In this document: in pieces, positions 33,945 through 42,529 of the stretch
Layout of the letters: every line of letters begins with the position of its first letter
Numbering within the stretch: the first letter of the stretch is position 1
NCBI GenBank assembly: GCA_017457105.1
Contig: JAFTIA010000009.1
Coordinates: 40,393 to 104,392 of the forward strand
Direction of reading: 5' to 3'
From: Lentisphaeria bacterium
GTDB lineage: Bacteria > Verrucomicrobiota > Lentisphaeria > Victivallales > Victivallaceae
DNA length: 64,000 nucleotides
Made by a program: the position numbers and the translations under genes
Notes under the pieces: model-generated
Databases searched by the model: none
What the model was told of the DNA's origin: nothing
What the model saw: only the letters and a program-made list of their open reading frames with translations

Positions 33945-34840
33945 TGGGAATGGGGATTTTTTTCGGCGTACTGACGGCGGTATTTCAAACGGCGTCGTAC
34001 TTTTTCTCCCGTACTTATCTGCAAAAGTCGGGTGGGGCGGTAACCCTTCTGGCGGCATCCCAGCTGGTGATCGCTTTTCTTTCCCTGCTTGCCGCACCGT
34101 GGGTGGTTCCTCCGGAAGTGCTGGATATAAAGTATCTTCCGGCGGTACTTATTACCGGGTGGGGTTTTCTTGTGGGGCATTTTTTCTTCTTTCAGGCGTT
34201 GAAAGTCATTGAATCTTCCCGGATCGCTTCGCTTCTGGGGCTGAAAGTGGTACTTGTGCCGATTTTTCTTTCGTTGATATTCAAGGAATATTTTTCCGTG
34301 GCCCAGTGGTGCGCTCTGGTGCTTGCCATGGGGGCCGCCATGCTGATCAATTACCGTGGCGGGACCTTGTTTTCGTGGAAAGGCATGGGGTATTTTATCT
34401 GTGCGCTGCCCATGTATGCGTGGAGCGACATCGGTATCCAGATGCTTGTCCGTCAGCTTCCGTTGGAAAACAATCTTCATGCCGCCGGGATCGGGGCGAT
34501 CTTCAGCAATCTTCTGGTGGGGTTGACGCTGCTTCCTGTGGCGTGGTACAAGCGTGTAACAGTTTTGCAGTTCCGGAACTCGGTGCCTTATGCTCTGTGC
34601 TGGGGACTGGGGGCGGTGATGTTCTTTTTCAGTTACAGTTATATCGGGGCGGCGTTCGGCAATGTGGTGCAGGCGACCCGGGGCCCCATGTCGCTTCTGA
34701 CGGGGATCATCCTTGCCCGGATGGGCTGGAGCTGGCTGGAAGAACGGGTCCCGGTACGGATATGGGTATTCCGGGCGGTGGCTTCGCTGATGATGTTTGG
34801 TGCCATTGTGCTGTATGCGTGTTTTAAAAGTGTAAGCTGA
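33944..34840 (+). CDS. EamA/DMT-family transporter
   Basis: A 298-residue protein with about ten hydrophobic helices in two repeated halves, the drug/metabolite transporter layout. Features include SRIASLLGLKVVLVPIFLSLIFKEYF in the first half and ATRGPMSLLTGIILARMGWSWLEE in the second, where the conserved E after the helix is typical of EamA domains. Substrate is unknown. The ATG overlaps the RibBA stop, so a link to riboflavin or a precursor is possible, but position is the only evidence. Confidence 0.75.
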   Translation: MGMGIFFGVLTAVFQTASYFFSRTYLQKSGGAVTLLAASQLVIAFLSLLAAPWVVPPEVLDIKYLPAVLITGWGFLVGHFFFFQALKVIESSRIASLLGLKVVLVPIFLSLIFKEYFSVAQWCALVLAMGAAMLINYRGGTLFSWKGMGYFICALPMYAWSDIGIQMLVRQLPLENNLHAAGIGAIFSNLLVGLTLLPVAWYKRVTVLQFRNSVPYALCWGLGAVMFFFSYSYIGAAFGNVVQATRGPMSLLTGIILARMGWSWLEERVPVRIWVFRAVASLMMFGAIVLYACFKSVS

Positions 34841-34862
34841 ATATAAAAAGGAGGTCGTGCAA

Positions 34863-35846
34863 ATGCGTCATATTCATGTATTGGCTATTGGTGGAACGAT
34901 TGCCAGCCGAGCGGCGGATCCGGTCATTTGTACGACTTACGCCCCTCTGTTGAGTGCGGCGGATCTTGTGGAAAGTCTGCCGCCCATGCGGGATACTGTG
35001 GCCCATGTAACAAGTGAGGATTTTCTCAAGATCGACAGTGCGTCCCTGACGGGGGAACATTGGCTTGCCATGGCTCGCCGGATCAATGAGTTGCTTTCCG
35101 GGGATGTTGATGGAGTGGTGGTCACCCACGGCACGGATACCATGGAAGAAACGGCTTATTTCCTGAATCTTACGGTAAAAAGTTTCAAGCCTGTGATTCT
35201 GACGGGTGCCATGCGCCCGGCTTCTTCCATGTCTGCGGACGGACCTTTGAATCTCTATCAGGCGATCCAGGCGGCGGCATCGGATGCTGTCCGCGGGGCG
35301 GGAACGATGATTTTTATGAATGGTACGCTTCTTGCCGCACGGGAAGCCTGCAAGATCCAGCCTGTTCGCCCGGATGCCTTTACTGCCCGGGAAATGGGGG
35401 CGGTGGGTTGTGTGGCGGATGGCAAAGTGGAAATGTTTTATCACTCTACAAAAGAGCATACATTGAGTACGCCTTTTGAGGCTGAAACTCTGACCTCCCT
35501 CCCCAAAGTGGATATCCTTTATGCTTACGCTGGAGCAGAGCCGGAAATGCTGGATGACTGCGTGAAACGGGGGGCAAAAGGGATCGCCATTGCCTGCGTG
35601 GGCAACGGCAATCTGCGCCCGGTATGGCGGGACCGTATCCGGGAACTTGCCAGGGAGGGGATCACAGTGGTACGCTGTTCCCGAGCCAACGGATTTGTCA
35701 ACCGGAACGGGGCGCAGGATGATGATGCCCTCGGGACGGTTTCCGGCGGTAATCTTTCTGCCCAGAAAGCCCGGATCCTGCTGATGCTTGCCCTGACATT
35801 TACAAGCGATCCCGCAGAAATTCAGGAAATGTTTGACCGTTTTTAA
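34863..35846 (+). CDS. L-asparaginase (type I/II family, cytoplasmic)
   Basis: A 327-residue protein with both active-site threonine motifs: VLAIGGTIAS (about residues 7-16) and VVVTHGTDTMEETAYFL (about 82-98). Later ILTGAMRPASSMSADGPLNL completes the family signature. It hydrolyses asparagine to aspartate and ammonia. There is no signal peptide, so the enzyme is expected in the cytoplasm. AGGAGGT lies six bases before the ATG at 34863, which fixes the start. It is convergent with the next gene, overlapping it by four bases. Confidence 0.93.
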   Translation: MRHIHVLAIGGTIASRAADPVICTTYAPLLSAADLVESLPPMRDTVAHVTSEDFLKIDSASLTGEHWLAMARRINELLSGDVDGVVVTHGTDTMEETAYFLNLTVKSFKPVILTGAMRPASSMSADGPLNLYQAIQAAASDAVRGAGTMIFMNGTLLAAREACKIQPVRPDAFTAREMGAVGCVADGKVEMFYHSTKEHTLSTPFEAETLTSLPKVDILYAYAGAEPEMLDDCVKRGAKGIAIACVGNGNLRPVWRDRIRELAREGITVVRCSRANGFVNRNGAQDDDALGTVSGGNLSAQKARILLMLALTFTSDPAEIQEMFDRF

Positions 35847-37468
35847 CGGGGGACGAGCTGGAAAATCTCCACTTCAAGGAAAGCTGTTTTGTGCAATTTG
35901 ACAGCTTGCGGTTTTTCCGGGACCCGATATATTTTCAACAATTCCGCCAGTGCACGGTTGCTGACTCTGCGGTAATTGCCGTGACAGGATCGCACCAGTG
36001 CAAAGGGGCGTTTTTCCTGTTGCAAAAGCCGGATCACATCCAGCAATTCCTGATCGTTTTTGACAAAAAGCCAGCGGCGTTCCCGGAAAAGTTCCGGTGT
36101 CTGCATGGGGAGGAAAAAGACATCGCTGACAATAATATCCCGGGTGTTTTCCCGCAGGAAATCTGTTAAACGGCAGGAATTCTTTCGCATGATGTACTGG
36201 GTTTGCAGACCGTGGAACTGGATCAATGTTGAAAGCAGGAAAAGGAGCAACAGCGTTTTCCGCAGAGTCCGGCTCCGGGCGGTGTACCATGCCAGAAGCA
36301 CCATCACCGGAAGCAGGAAAAGCCAGTGCCTTGCCCCCCAGATGATCCCGAGGTCACTGGATGTAAGGAACATTGGCAAAATCGCCGTATAAATCAAGGT
36401 GATCCGTGCCGTGATCCGCACACTGCCGGCGGGGGCGTTCCACAAGGACCGCCAGTTTGCCGCCGTAAGATAAAGAAATGGGGTGGTGGTAAATAAGCCA
36501 ATGGTCATAATACAGCCATCCACAGGCTGGGGATCCTGCAGAAGTTTTTTCAGAAAATACAGCGACCCGGCGGCGATGATGACAGCAAAAATCCTTTTGA
36601 GCAGGATAAAACTCTTGAATCCGGGGGCGCATCCCAGAAGAAATGCGGCGATCCCTGCCGCCAGTCCGGCAGGCTTGCAGGAGAAAAAGTAGTAGTAATA
36701 ATTCCAGAAGATCCGGCGGGCGGTATGGATGTAGGTTGCTCCGTGGATGCCGGTAATATGGCCGGAAAGGAGATATTGCGTCGCGCCGTAGGGCAAACTT
36801 CCGGCAAGGAATCCTGCGGCGAATTTTCCTGTTCTGCGGGGATCGGTCAGAAGAAGGGCCCCGCCTGCCGCTGCCGCAAAAAAGAACATTTCCGGCCGGA
36901 TCCACAAGCCTGTGGCAAGGACAAGTCCTCCCCACAGATCTTTCTTTTTCTGAAGGAGGTACAGCATTCCCAGTACGGGCAGGATGCCCGGTGCCATTTC
37001 CCAGAATTCCACTGTATAAAACGCCAGAGGTGTGGCAAAAGCCGCCGCAGAAAGCAGCAGCGGGTGCCGCATGTGCCAGCGGGTCATGAAGTGCAGCAGC
37101 AGATACAGACTGGCGATCCCCCCCAGAAGCGGCAGAATATATTTTCCGGGATGTCCGCAAAAATGGTAAAAGGGCGCAGTCAGAATAGAAAAAAAGGGCG
37201 GGAATACAGAAAAAATCCCCTGCGGGGTTTTCTGGAAATGGAATACCGCATCCGGGAAAAAACGGTTTGCCGGATCAAGGGCGGAGGCCGGGTTCTGCAT
37301 GGCGATGGACCGGTGTTGGAGTATATTTTCCATCACCATAAACTTATTGCCGCCATCGGTGATCCAATATCCATGGCGAGGCATGATTGCGGCAACAGTC
37401 AGCAGAAGAACGCCGCAGATCCCCCAGGCAAGAAGAAGCCCCGGATCAATTTTTCTTTTTGCGTTCAA
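35843..37468 (-). CDS. Polytopic membrane protein, GT-C-like
   Basis: A 541-residue integral membrane protein with 11-12 hydrophobic helices and a soluble C-terminal domain of about 130 residues. The first large loop has YWITDGGNKFMVMENI with the aspartate at the position of the catalytic residue in GT-C glycosyltransferases, and there is a WIRPEMFFFAAA segment typical of the Pfam PMT/GT-87-like families. It may use a polyprenyl-phosphate sugar to glycosylate an envelope molecule. The family is inferred. Its start overlaps the plsY 3' end by 23 bp, so it lies in an operon with plsY. Confidence 0.6.
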   Translation of the reverse strand: MNAKRKIDPGLLLAWGICGVLLLTVAAIMPRHGYWITDGGNKFMVMENILQHRSIAMQNPASALDPANRFFPDAVFHFQKTPQGIFSVFPPFFSILTAPFYHFCGHPGKYILPLLGGIASLYLLLHFMTRWHMRHPLLLSAAAFATPLAFYTVEFWEMAPGILPVLGMLYLLQKKKDLWGGLVLATGLWIRPEMFFFAAAAGGALLLTDPRRTGKFAAGFLAGSLPYGATQYLLSGHITGIHGATYIHTARRIFWNYYYYFFSCKPAGLAAGIAAFLLGCAPGFKSFILLKRIFAVIIAAGSLYFLKKLLQDPQPVDGCIMTIGLFTTTPFLYLTAANWRSLWNAPAGSVRITARITLIYTAILPMFLTSSDLGIIWGARHWLFLLPVMVLLAWYTARSRTLRKTLLLLFLLSTLIQFHGLQTQYIMRKNSCRLTDFLRENTRDIIVSDVFFLPMQTPELFRERRWLFVKNDQELLDVIRLLQQEKRPFALVRSCHGNYRRVSNRALAELLKIYRVPEKPQAVKLHKTAFLEVEIFQLVPR

Positions 37469-38075
37469 AACGCAGTTCCGTTCCGTTTTTCAGCCGGACG
37501 ATGTTGGACCGGTGTTTGTAAATCGCCACCACAGCAATAAAGGCAAAGAAAATCCGGATGGAAAGGGGAACCGGCCGATACCAGAGATTCAGTGCCGCCG
37601 CCGCCAGCGGCAGGGCGACCGCCGCCAGAATACTGGCAAGGGATACATAGCGGGAGATGAAAAAGACGGCGACCCAGACCAGCCCGGCAGCGAGCAACGC
37701 CCAGCCTGCCAGAGCCAACGCCACACCTGCGGCGGTGGAAATGCCTTTGCCGCCCTTGAATTTCAAATAAACAGGAAACATGTGCCCGAGGATGGTTGCG
37801 GCTCCGGCCGTCAGAAGAAGGGTGCCGGGAACCGGGGCTTCCGGTGCCGCATAAATGCAGGACACCGCAAAGACCGGTCCGAATCCTTTCAGAAAATCCA
37901 GAAAGAAACACAATCTTCCCCACCATTTCCCGATGACCCGTGTAACATTGGTGGCGCCGATATTGCCGCTGCCTTCTTTGCGGATATCTTTATGCAAACA
38001 TTTCCCGATCAGAAAACCGAAGGGGACCGCTCCAATCAGGTAACTGACTGCAAACACTGCAAAATAATCCAACAT
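37446..38075 (-). CDS. plsY: Acyl-phosphate glycerol-3-phosphate acyltransferase PlsY
   Basis: A 209-residue protein with five to six membrane helices and all three PlsY loops: SGNIGATNVTRVIGK (about 35-50), LGHMFPVYLKFKGGKGISTAAG (about 95-116), and the third YKHRSNIVRLKNGTE (about 188-202). It acylates glycerol-3-phosphate with acyl-phosphate, the first step of phospholipid synthesis. Length and motif order are typical. AAGGAG precedes the ATG. The partner plsX is not in the window. Confidence 0.95.
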   Translation of the reverse strand: MLDYFAVFAVSYLIGAVPFGFLIGKCLHKDIRKEGSGNIGATNVTRVIGKWWGRLCFFLDFLKGFGPVFAVSCIYAAPEAPVPGTLLLTAGAATILGHMFPVYLKFKGGKGISTAAGVALALAGWALLAAGLVWVAVFFISRYVSLASILAAVALPLAAAALNLWYRPVPLSIRIFFAFIAVVAIYKHRSNIVRLKNGTELRFERKKKN

Positions 38076-38119
38076 ATCTACTCCTTGCCGCTTTTTTTTG
38101 CGGAAAATTAAGCTACATT

Positions 38120-38148
38120 AAAATATATCGTAAATGATGAATTTTCAA
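38120..38148 (-). promoter_or_regulatory. Promoter for plsY
   Basis: Minus-strand TTGAAA (38143-38148) and TATTTT (38120-38125) with a 17-bp spacer, 45 bp upstream of the plsY ATG. Confidence 0.4.
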
Positions 38149-38159
38149 GGAGGTGAATT

Positions 38160-39278
38160 TTGAAAACTGCGGATTTGATCATTGCCGCCGGAGATGCGTC
38201 GGCGGATATGCGTTATGCCACCGGGTTTTCCACCTCGGATGCGTATATCTGGCTCCGGGTGGACGGGAAATGTATGATGCTTGTTTCCGCTCTGGAATTT
38301 GACCGGGCAAGAAATGAACGGAAAAAACATGTGGAAGTTTTGCGGGATACGGATTTTACCTCCCTTGTCCGGCCCACTTTTGCGGATACGGTGCTGGGTG
38401 CTGCTTCCAAATTCGGGATCGGCTCTTTCCGGGTGCCGTCCAATTTCCCATTGGGGATCGCTGACCGTTTGCGTGCGGGCGGTGTCAAACTGATGGCGGA
38501 AGATGGGGCATTTTTCCCGGAACGGGAATGGAAGGATGCCGATGAGATCCGGATGATCACAGATGCTCTGCGCCTTGCGGAAAAGGCGGTGATGCACGCC
38601 CGGGAAGTGATCGGCAGCTGTTCCGTAACAAAGGAGGGAGTCCTGCAGTATCAGGGAGAGATTTTTACATCGGAAATGCTCCGGCGTGAAATCGACTTGA
38701 TCCTTGCTGCCGGGGGAGCCATGCCTACGGGGACCATTGCGGCAGCCGGGATCCATGCAGCGTGTCCCCATGACCGGGGGAGCGGCCCTATCCGTGCAGG
38801 GGAACCCATTGTGATGGATGTGTTCCCGAGGATGCTGAAAAACGGTTACTGGGGGGATTTGACCCGGACGGTGGTGAAGGGCCGCCCTGCAGATGTGGTG
38901 CAGAGGGCGTTTGATGCTGTCTGCAAAGCCCGGGATGCCGCTAAAAAAGCATTGGGCCCCGGCGTGGTGCCCGGCGCAGTCCACCGTGCCGCCGAAGCCT
39001 CCATGACTTCAGACGGATTTCCCACCGGACGGAGCGAAAACGGCAGTTATTACGGTTTTTTCCATGGATTGGGGCATGGTGTGGGGCTGGATATCCACGA
39101 ATTGCCGCACCTGAATCCCCGTGGGATCAAGCCGCTCCGTGGCGGGGAGGTGATCACGGTGGAACCGGGGTTGTACTATCCCGAATGGGGCGGGATCCGC
39201 ATGGAAGATATGGTTTACATTACTGCGGACGGGGCGGAATGCCTGACGCAGATCACCAGTGATTTTGTGATCGAATGA
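38160..39278 (+). CDS. Xaa-Pro aminopeptidase/dipeptidase (M24 family)
   Basis: A 372-residue M24 peptidase. After a creatinase-type N-terminal domain (1-130), the pita-bread domain carries five metal ligands: VMDVFPR (D), YWGDLTRTV (D), GLGHGVGLDIHELP (H), ITVEPGLYYPEWGG (E) and IRMEDMVYIT (E). It removes residues next to proline. The start is TTG 38160 because AAGGAGGTG lies four bases upstream and no ATG is near. The stop overlaps the dus start by 4 bp. Confidence 0.88.
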   Translation: MKTADLIIAAGDASADMRYATGFSTSDAYIWLRVDGKCMMLVSALEFDRARNERKKHVEVLRDTDFTSLVRPTFADTVLGAASKFGIGSFRVPSNFPLGIADRLRAGGVKLMAEDGAFFPEREWKDADEIRMITDALRLAEKAVMHAREVIGSCSVTKEGVLQYQGEIFTSEMLRREIDLILAAGGAMPTGTIAAAGIHAACPHDRGSGPIRAGEPIVMDVFPRMLKNGYWGDLTRTVVKGRPADVVQRAFDAVCKARDAAKKALGPGVVPGAVHRAAEASMTSDGFPTGRSENGSYYGFFHGLGHGVGLDIHELPHLNPRGIKPLRGGEVITVEPGLYYPEWGGIRMEDMVYITADGAECLTQITSDFVIE

Positions 39279-40168
39279 GTTCTTTTCTCTGGTTGCCCGG
39301 CCCTATGGAAGGGGTCATGTCCCCGGAATGGGTGCGGGCGGCAAATTCGCTTCATCTGGCGGAACGGTGGATCACGCCCTTTTTCCGGTTGTCGCAGGAA
39401 TTGCCCCGCCGGAAATATTTTGCCTCCTTTCTGGAACCGTACAAGCCGGTGCCGACTGTGATGCAGTTGATGGGGACTGACCCCGGTTTGCTGGCGGAAG
39501 CTGCATGTATTGCCGAAGCGGAAGGGGCCGCCGGGGTGGATTTCAATTTCGGCTGTCCCAGTTCGCAAGTATTGCGGCACGGGGCAGGCGGCGGGATTTT
39601 AAAGAAGCCGGAACTGGCTGGCATGATTTTGCGGCGCACTCTTGCGGCAGTAAAGATCCCTGTTTCGGTGAAGATCCGGTGCGGCTGGGAACGGCCGGAG
39701 GAATTGCCGGAACTGCTGGCGCACTTGCTTGCGGAAGGGCCCGCTATGCTGACATTCCACTTCCGGTGTGTGAGTGAGGGGTATTTGCCCCTTGCTCCGG
39801 AAGAGCGGACGCGCCGTTTCCGGATGGCGGCAGAACTTGCCGGGGAGCGGACTTGCCTGATTTTGAATGGCGATTTTTCAGCGGCGGAAGAGATGCGTTC
39901 TGCGGTGAAGCAGTATCCCGTTGGCGGCGTTATGGCGGCACGGGGTTTTTTACGGGACCCCGGTCTGCTCCGCCGGGCGGCGGGGGAGCATGTTCCGCCG
40001 CCGGATGTTTTGCGGGAAGCGTTTTTCCGGGCGGTCATTCAGCAATACCCGGAAGGGATGCCGCCGGGGAGAGCTATTGAATTAAGTATTTTTCTCTGGG
40101 GGAAAGAAAATCTTTGTTTTCAAAAATTGCGTGGGCGGCGGGAGCCGGTCCGGTTGGAGACGATATGA
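39275..40168 (+). CDS. dus: tRNA-dihydrouridine synthase
   Basis: A 297-residue flavoprotein. Landmarks are GPMEGVMSP at the N-terminus, VMQLMGTDPGLLAEA, the catalytic FNFGCPSSQVLRHGAGGGIL (about residues 90-109) with the active-site cysteine, SVKIRCGW, and the FMN-binding NGDF and VMAARGFLRDPGL segments. It reduces uridines in the tRNA D-loop with NADPH. The substrate position (DusA, B or C) is not readable. It overlaps both neighbours by 4 bp, so the three genes are one unit. Confidence 0.9.
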   Translation: MSSFLWLPGPMEGVMSPEWVRAANSLHLAERWITPFFRLSQELPRRKYFASFLEPYKPVPTVMQLMGTDPGLLAEAACIAEAEGAAGVDFNFGCPSSQVLRHGAGGGILKKPELAGMILRRTLAAVKIPVSVKIRCGWERPEELPELLAHLLAEGPAMLTFHFRCVSEGYLPLAPEERTRRFRMAAELAGERTCLILNGDFSAAEEMRSAVKQYPVGGVMAARGFLRDPGLLRRAAGEHVPPPDVLREAFFRAVIQQYPEGMPPGRAIELSIFLWGKENLCFQKLRGRREPVRLETI

Positions 40169-41562
40169 AACACTGGGAAAAAATCAGAAACGGACTTCCG
40201 GAAAGCCGTTGGGAAAAAATCACGGGCGGAATATTGATCCTTGCAGGGTTGATTTTGCGTTTGCGGCAGTTGGCATGTTTTGAATTTAAAGACGATCAGG
40301 CACGGCTGGTCATCAATGGTCTTTGCGCGTTGCGGGATATGTTTCTGGTGACTGCCGGTCAGCCGGGGAGCAGCGGGATCCCCAATCCCGGGGGCGGTGT
40401 GATCCTTGCGGGGATCATGGCTCTTTTGGGTACGGGTGCGTGGATTTTTGCCGCCGGATTTGCGTTGCTCTCCATTCTCACGGTTTTCGGTGTATGGTGG
40501 GCGTTGCAGGGGGTGATCAGCACCCGTCGGGCGTGGTGGTGCACGGTTTTTATTGCGGTATCGCCGGTTTTGATGTGGAATGCCTCCAATTTATGGGGGC
40601 CGGGATTGCTGATTTTCTTTACGGCACTTTTTTTGCGGGGATGCGTCCAGCATGTGGAAAAGGGCAGAAAGTGGGCTTTTGTTCAAGCGGGGACAGCGGC
40701 GGCGTTGGGGGCGTGGCTTTTTCACCTTTCTGCATTGTTTCTCTTTCCCGGAATGATTTATGCCATGATCCGGCGGCGGCCGGGGTGGAAAGATTTTACT
40801 GTGTTGGCCGTTGTCGGGGCGATTCTTTTCGGTCCGTGGATCTATACATTGATGTGGGTGTGGGATCACCGGACCATGCCCATGGTTTTTCCGTGGAGCG
40901 AAAAGATCGCGGCATGGTTTCTCCACCTTGGCGGGTTCTGGAACGGCATGTTTTTTCTGAATTATTTTCCGCTGGATGAGTTTCCGGTGATCGCTCTGAT
41001 AATTGCCGGTTTATCACTGATAACGGGAGGGGTACTTTTTGCTATGGGGATCCCCCGGTGGTGCAAAGCAGGGGAGGCGGACCGCCTCGCCCTTCTGCTG
41101 ACGATCTCCATACCGGCGCTTTATCTAGCTTTGGGGATGCGGATCTATCCCCATTATCTTATGGTGATCCTGCTTCCCTGCTGTGTCCTTGCTTCCGGAG
41201 CTTTTGAACGGAAGGGCCGGTGGGTTTTCCCCGCGGCATCTGCGGCAGGGGTGCTGATGCTTGCCGTAACACTTTTCTGGCAGAATAAAGTTATTTCCGG
41301 AAACGGGCACTGGATGGAATTCGGGCCATCCGGGAACTATCTGGAAAAAATCGCCGCCGAACTGGATAATCAATATTACGGGACTGTGTCCATTCGGGTC
41401 GTTGCCGCAGATGAAAAAGCAAAGAAGAAACTGGACCCCATTTCCACCGTGTATATTTTTGACCGGCACATGCAGGACGGTAAACTGCCCTGCATGCTGG
41501 TGCTGTCATGGGATGAAAAGGTGCAACAGTTCCGGCATCAGGTGCTGTTCCCGAAAAAATAG
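40165..41562 (+). CDS. Polytopic membrane protein, glycosyltransferase 39-like
   Basis: A 465-residue protein with about ten hydrophobic helices. The first external loop has the pattern LACFEFKDDQARLVING, with a DD pair near residue 43 at the place of the GT-C catalytic acid; a C-terminal domain of about 100 residues is soluble. This is the layout of dolichyl- or undecaprenyl-phosphate-sugar-dependent transferases (PMT/ArnT-like). Acceptor and sugar are unknown. ATGA overlap with the dus stop and GGTTGGAGA upstream fix the start. Confidence 0.6.
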   Translation: MKHWEKIRNGLPESRWEKITGGILILAGLILRLRQLACFEFKDDQARLVINGLCALRDMFLVTAGQPGSSGIPNPGGGVILAGIMALLGTGAWIFAAGFALLSILTVFGVWWALQGVISTRRAWWCTVFIAVSPVLMWNASNLWGPGLLIFFTALFLRGCVQHVEKGRKWAFVQAGTAAALGAWLFHLSALFLFPGMIYAMIRRRPGWKDFTVLAVVGAILFGPWIYTLMWVWDHRTMPMVFPWSEKIAAWFLHLGGFWNGMFFLNYFPLDEFPVIALIIAGLSLITGGVLFAMGIPRWCKAGEADRLALLLTISIPALYLALGMRIYPHYLMVILLPCCVLASGAFERKGRWVFPAASAAGVLMLAVTLFWQNKVISGNGHWMEFGPSGNYLEKIAAELDNQYYGTVSIRVVAADEKAKKKLDPISTVYIFDRHMQDGKLPCMLVLSWDEKVQQFRHQVLFPKK

Positions 41563-41563
41563 T

Positions 41564-41637
41564 GCCCCGGCGGGCGGTTCCCGCAGGCGAACTGTTAAAC
41601 TTTTTGCGCTTTGCTGCGGGGGGGCTGATGCCGGGGC
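41564..41637. terminator. Long inverted repeat between convergent genes
   Basis: GCCCCGGC (41564-41571) pairs with GCCGGGGC (41630-41637), and inside this CCCGCAG pairs with CTGCGGG. The structure fills the space between the membrane-protein and epmA stops. No T-run, so a bidirectional or Rho-assisted terminator is only inferred. Confidence 0.4.
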
Positions 41638-41642
41638 GGTGA

Positions 41643-42524
41643 TCACTCTGCCCGGATGTCCCCGATATCGTTGCAGTTGCAGAAAACCATAGCGAGGCGA
41701 TCCATGCCGAGGGCACTGCCGGAAGATTCCGGAAGACCGTGTTCCAACGCCTCAAAAAAGTCTTCCGCCATGGGGTATTCATGCATACCCTGTTCTTTGC
41801 GGAAGGCCAGGGTGGCTTCAAAGCGTTTCCGCTGTTCCACCGGGTCGATCAATTCCCCGAAGGCGTTGGCAAGTTCCAATCCGGCAATGTAGAGTTCCCA
41901 GCGTTCCGCATTGCCATCTTTGTTCAACCGGGCAAGGGATGCCCGGTCAGCAGGATAGTCATAGAGAAACGTCATGCGTCCTTTCCCCAGATTGGGTTCG
42001 ATTTGAGTGACCATGAGTTCATCAAAATCGCCATCTTCCGGAGCGTAACGCTGATAAGCCTCCCGGACGGAGATCCATTCCGGTTCGGCATCCATATCGA
42101 TCTCCTGTCCGCGGAAAAGGAGTTTGCCGGAACCGCAGACCCGGTGTGCCGCCTCCCGCAGGAATTCCGCCGTAAAATCTGCAAGGCGTTTGTAGTCCCA
42201 CCCTGCGGCATAATATTCCAGCATGGTGAATTCCGTCCTGTGCCGGGAGCCGAATTCCCCTGCACGGAAACAGCGGCCGATCTGATAAATCTTTTCGTAG
42301 CCGGAAGCCAGCATGATCTTCATGGCGATTTCCGGACTGGCACGGAGAAATTCCCCTTCTGCACAAATGGATTCAATGAATTCTTCCGGGGCAGGGGCGG
42401 GGATGCGGACATCCGTTTCCACTTCCAGAAATCCGGCATGGTCAAAAGCCTCGCGGACAGCACGCCATAACGCCGCCCGTTTTTCCAGATTCGGGCGGAT
42501 CTTCTGCAGATGAATGCGATCCAT
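41643..42524 (-). CDS. epmA: EF-P lysine ligase EpmA (PoxA/GenX)
   Basis: A 293-residue truncated class II lysyl-tRNA-synthetase-like protein without an anticodon domain. FLEVETDVRIPAPAPEEF, LRASPEIAMKIMLASGYEKIYQIGRCFRAGEFGSRHRTEFTMLEYY (class II motif 2) and ALGMDRLAMVF (motif 3) are EpmA-like. It attaches beta-lysine to elongation factor P, helping ribosomes at polyproline stretches. efp and the 2,3-aminomutase gene epmB are not in the window. It is 5 bp after proA in the same operon. Confidence 0.9.
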   Translation of the reverse strand: MDRIHLQKIRPNLEKRAALWRAVREAFDHAGFLEVETDVRIPAPAPEEFIESICAEGEFLRASPEIAMKIMLASGYEKIYQIGRCFRAGEFGSRHRTEFTMLEYYAAGWDYKRLADFTAEFLREAAHRVCGSGKLLFRGQEIDMDAEPEWISVREAYQRYAPEDGDFDELMVTQIEPNLGKGRMTFLYDYPADRASLARLNKDGNAERWELYIAGLELANAFGELIDPVEQRKRFEATLAFRKEQGMHEYPMAEDFFEALEHGLPESSGSALGMDRLAMVFCNCNDIGDIRAE

Positions 42525-42529
42525 TTTTT

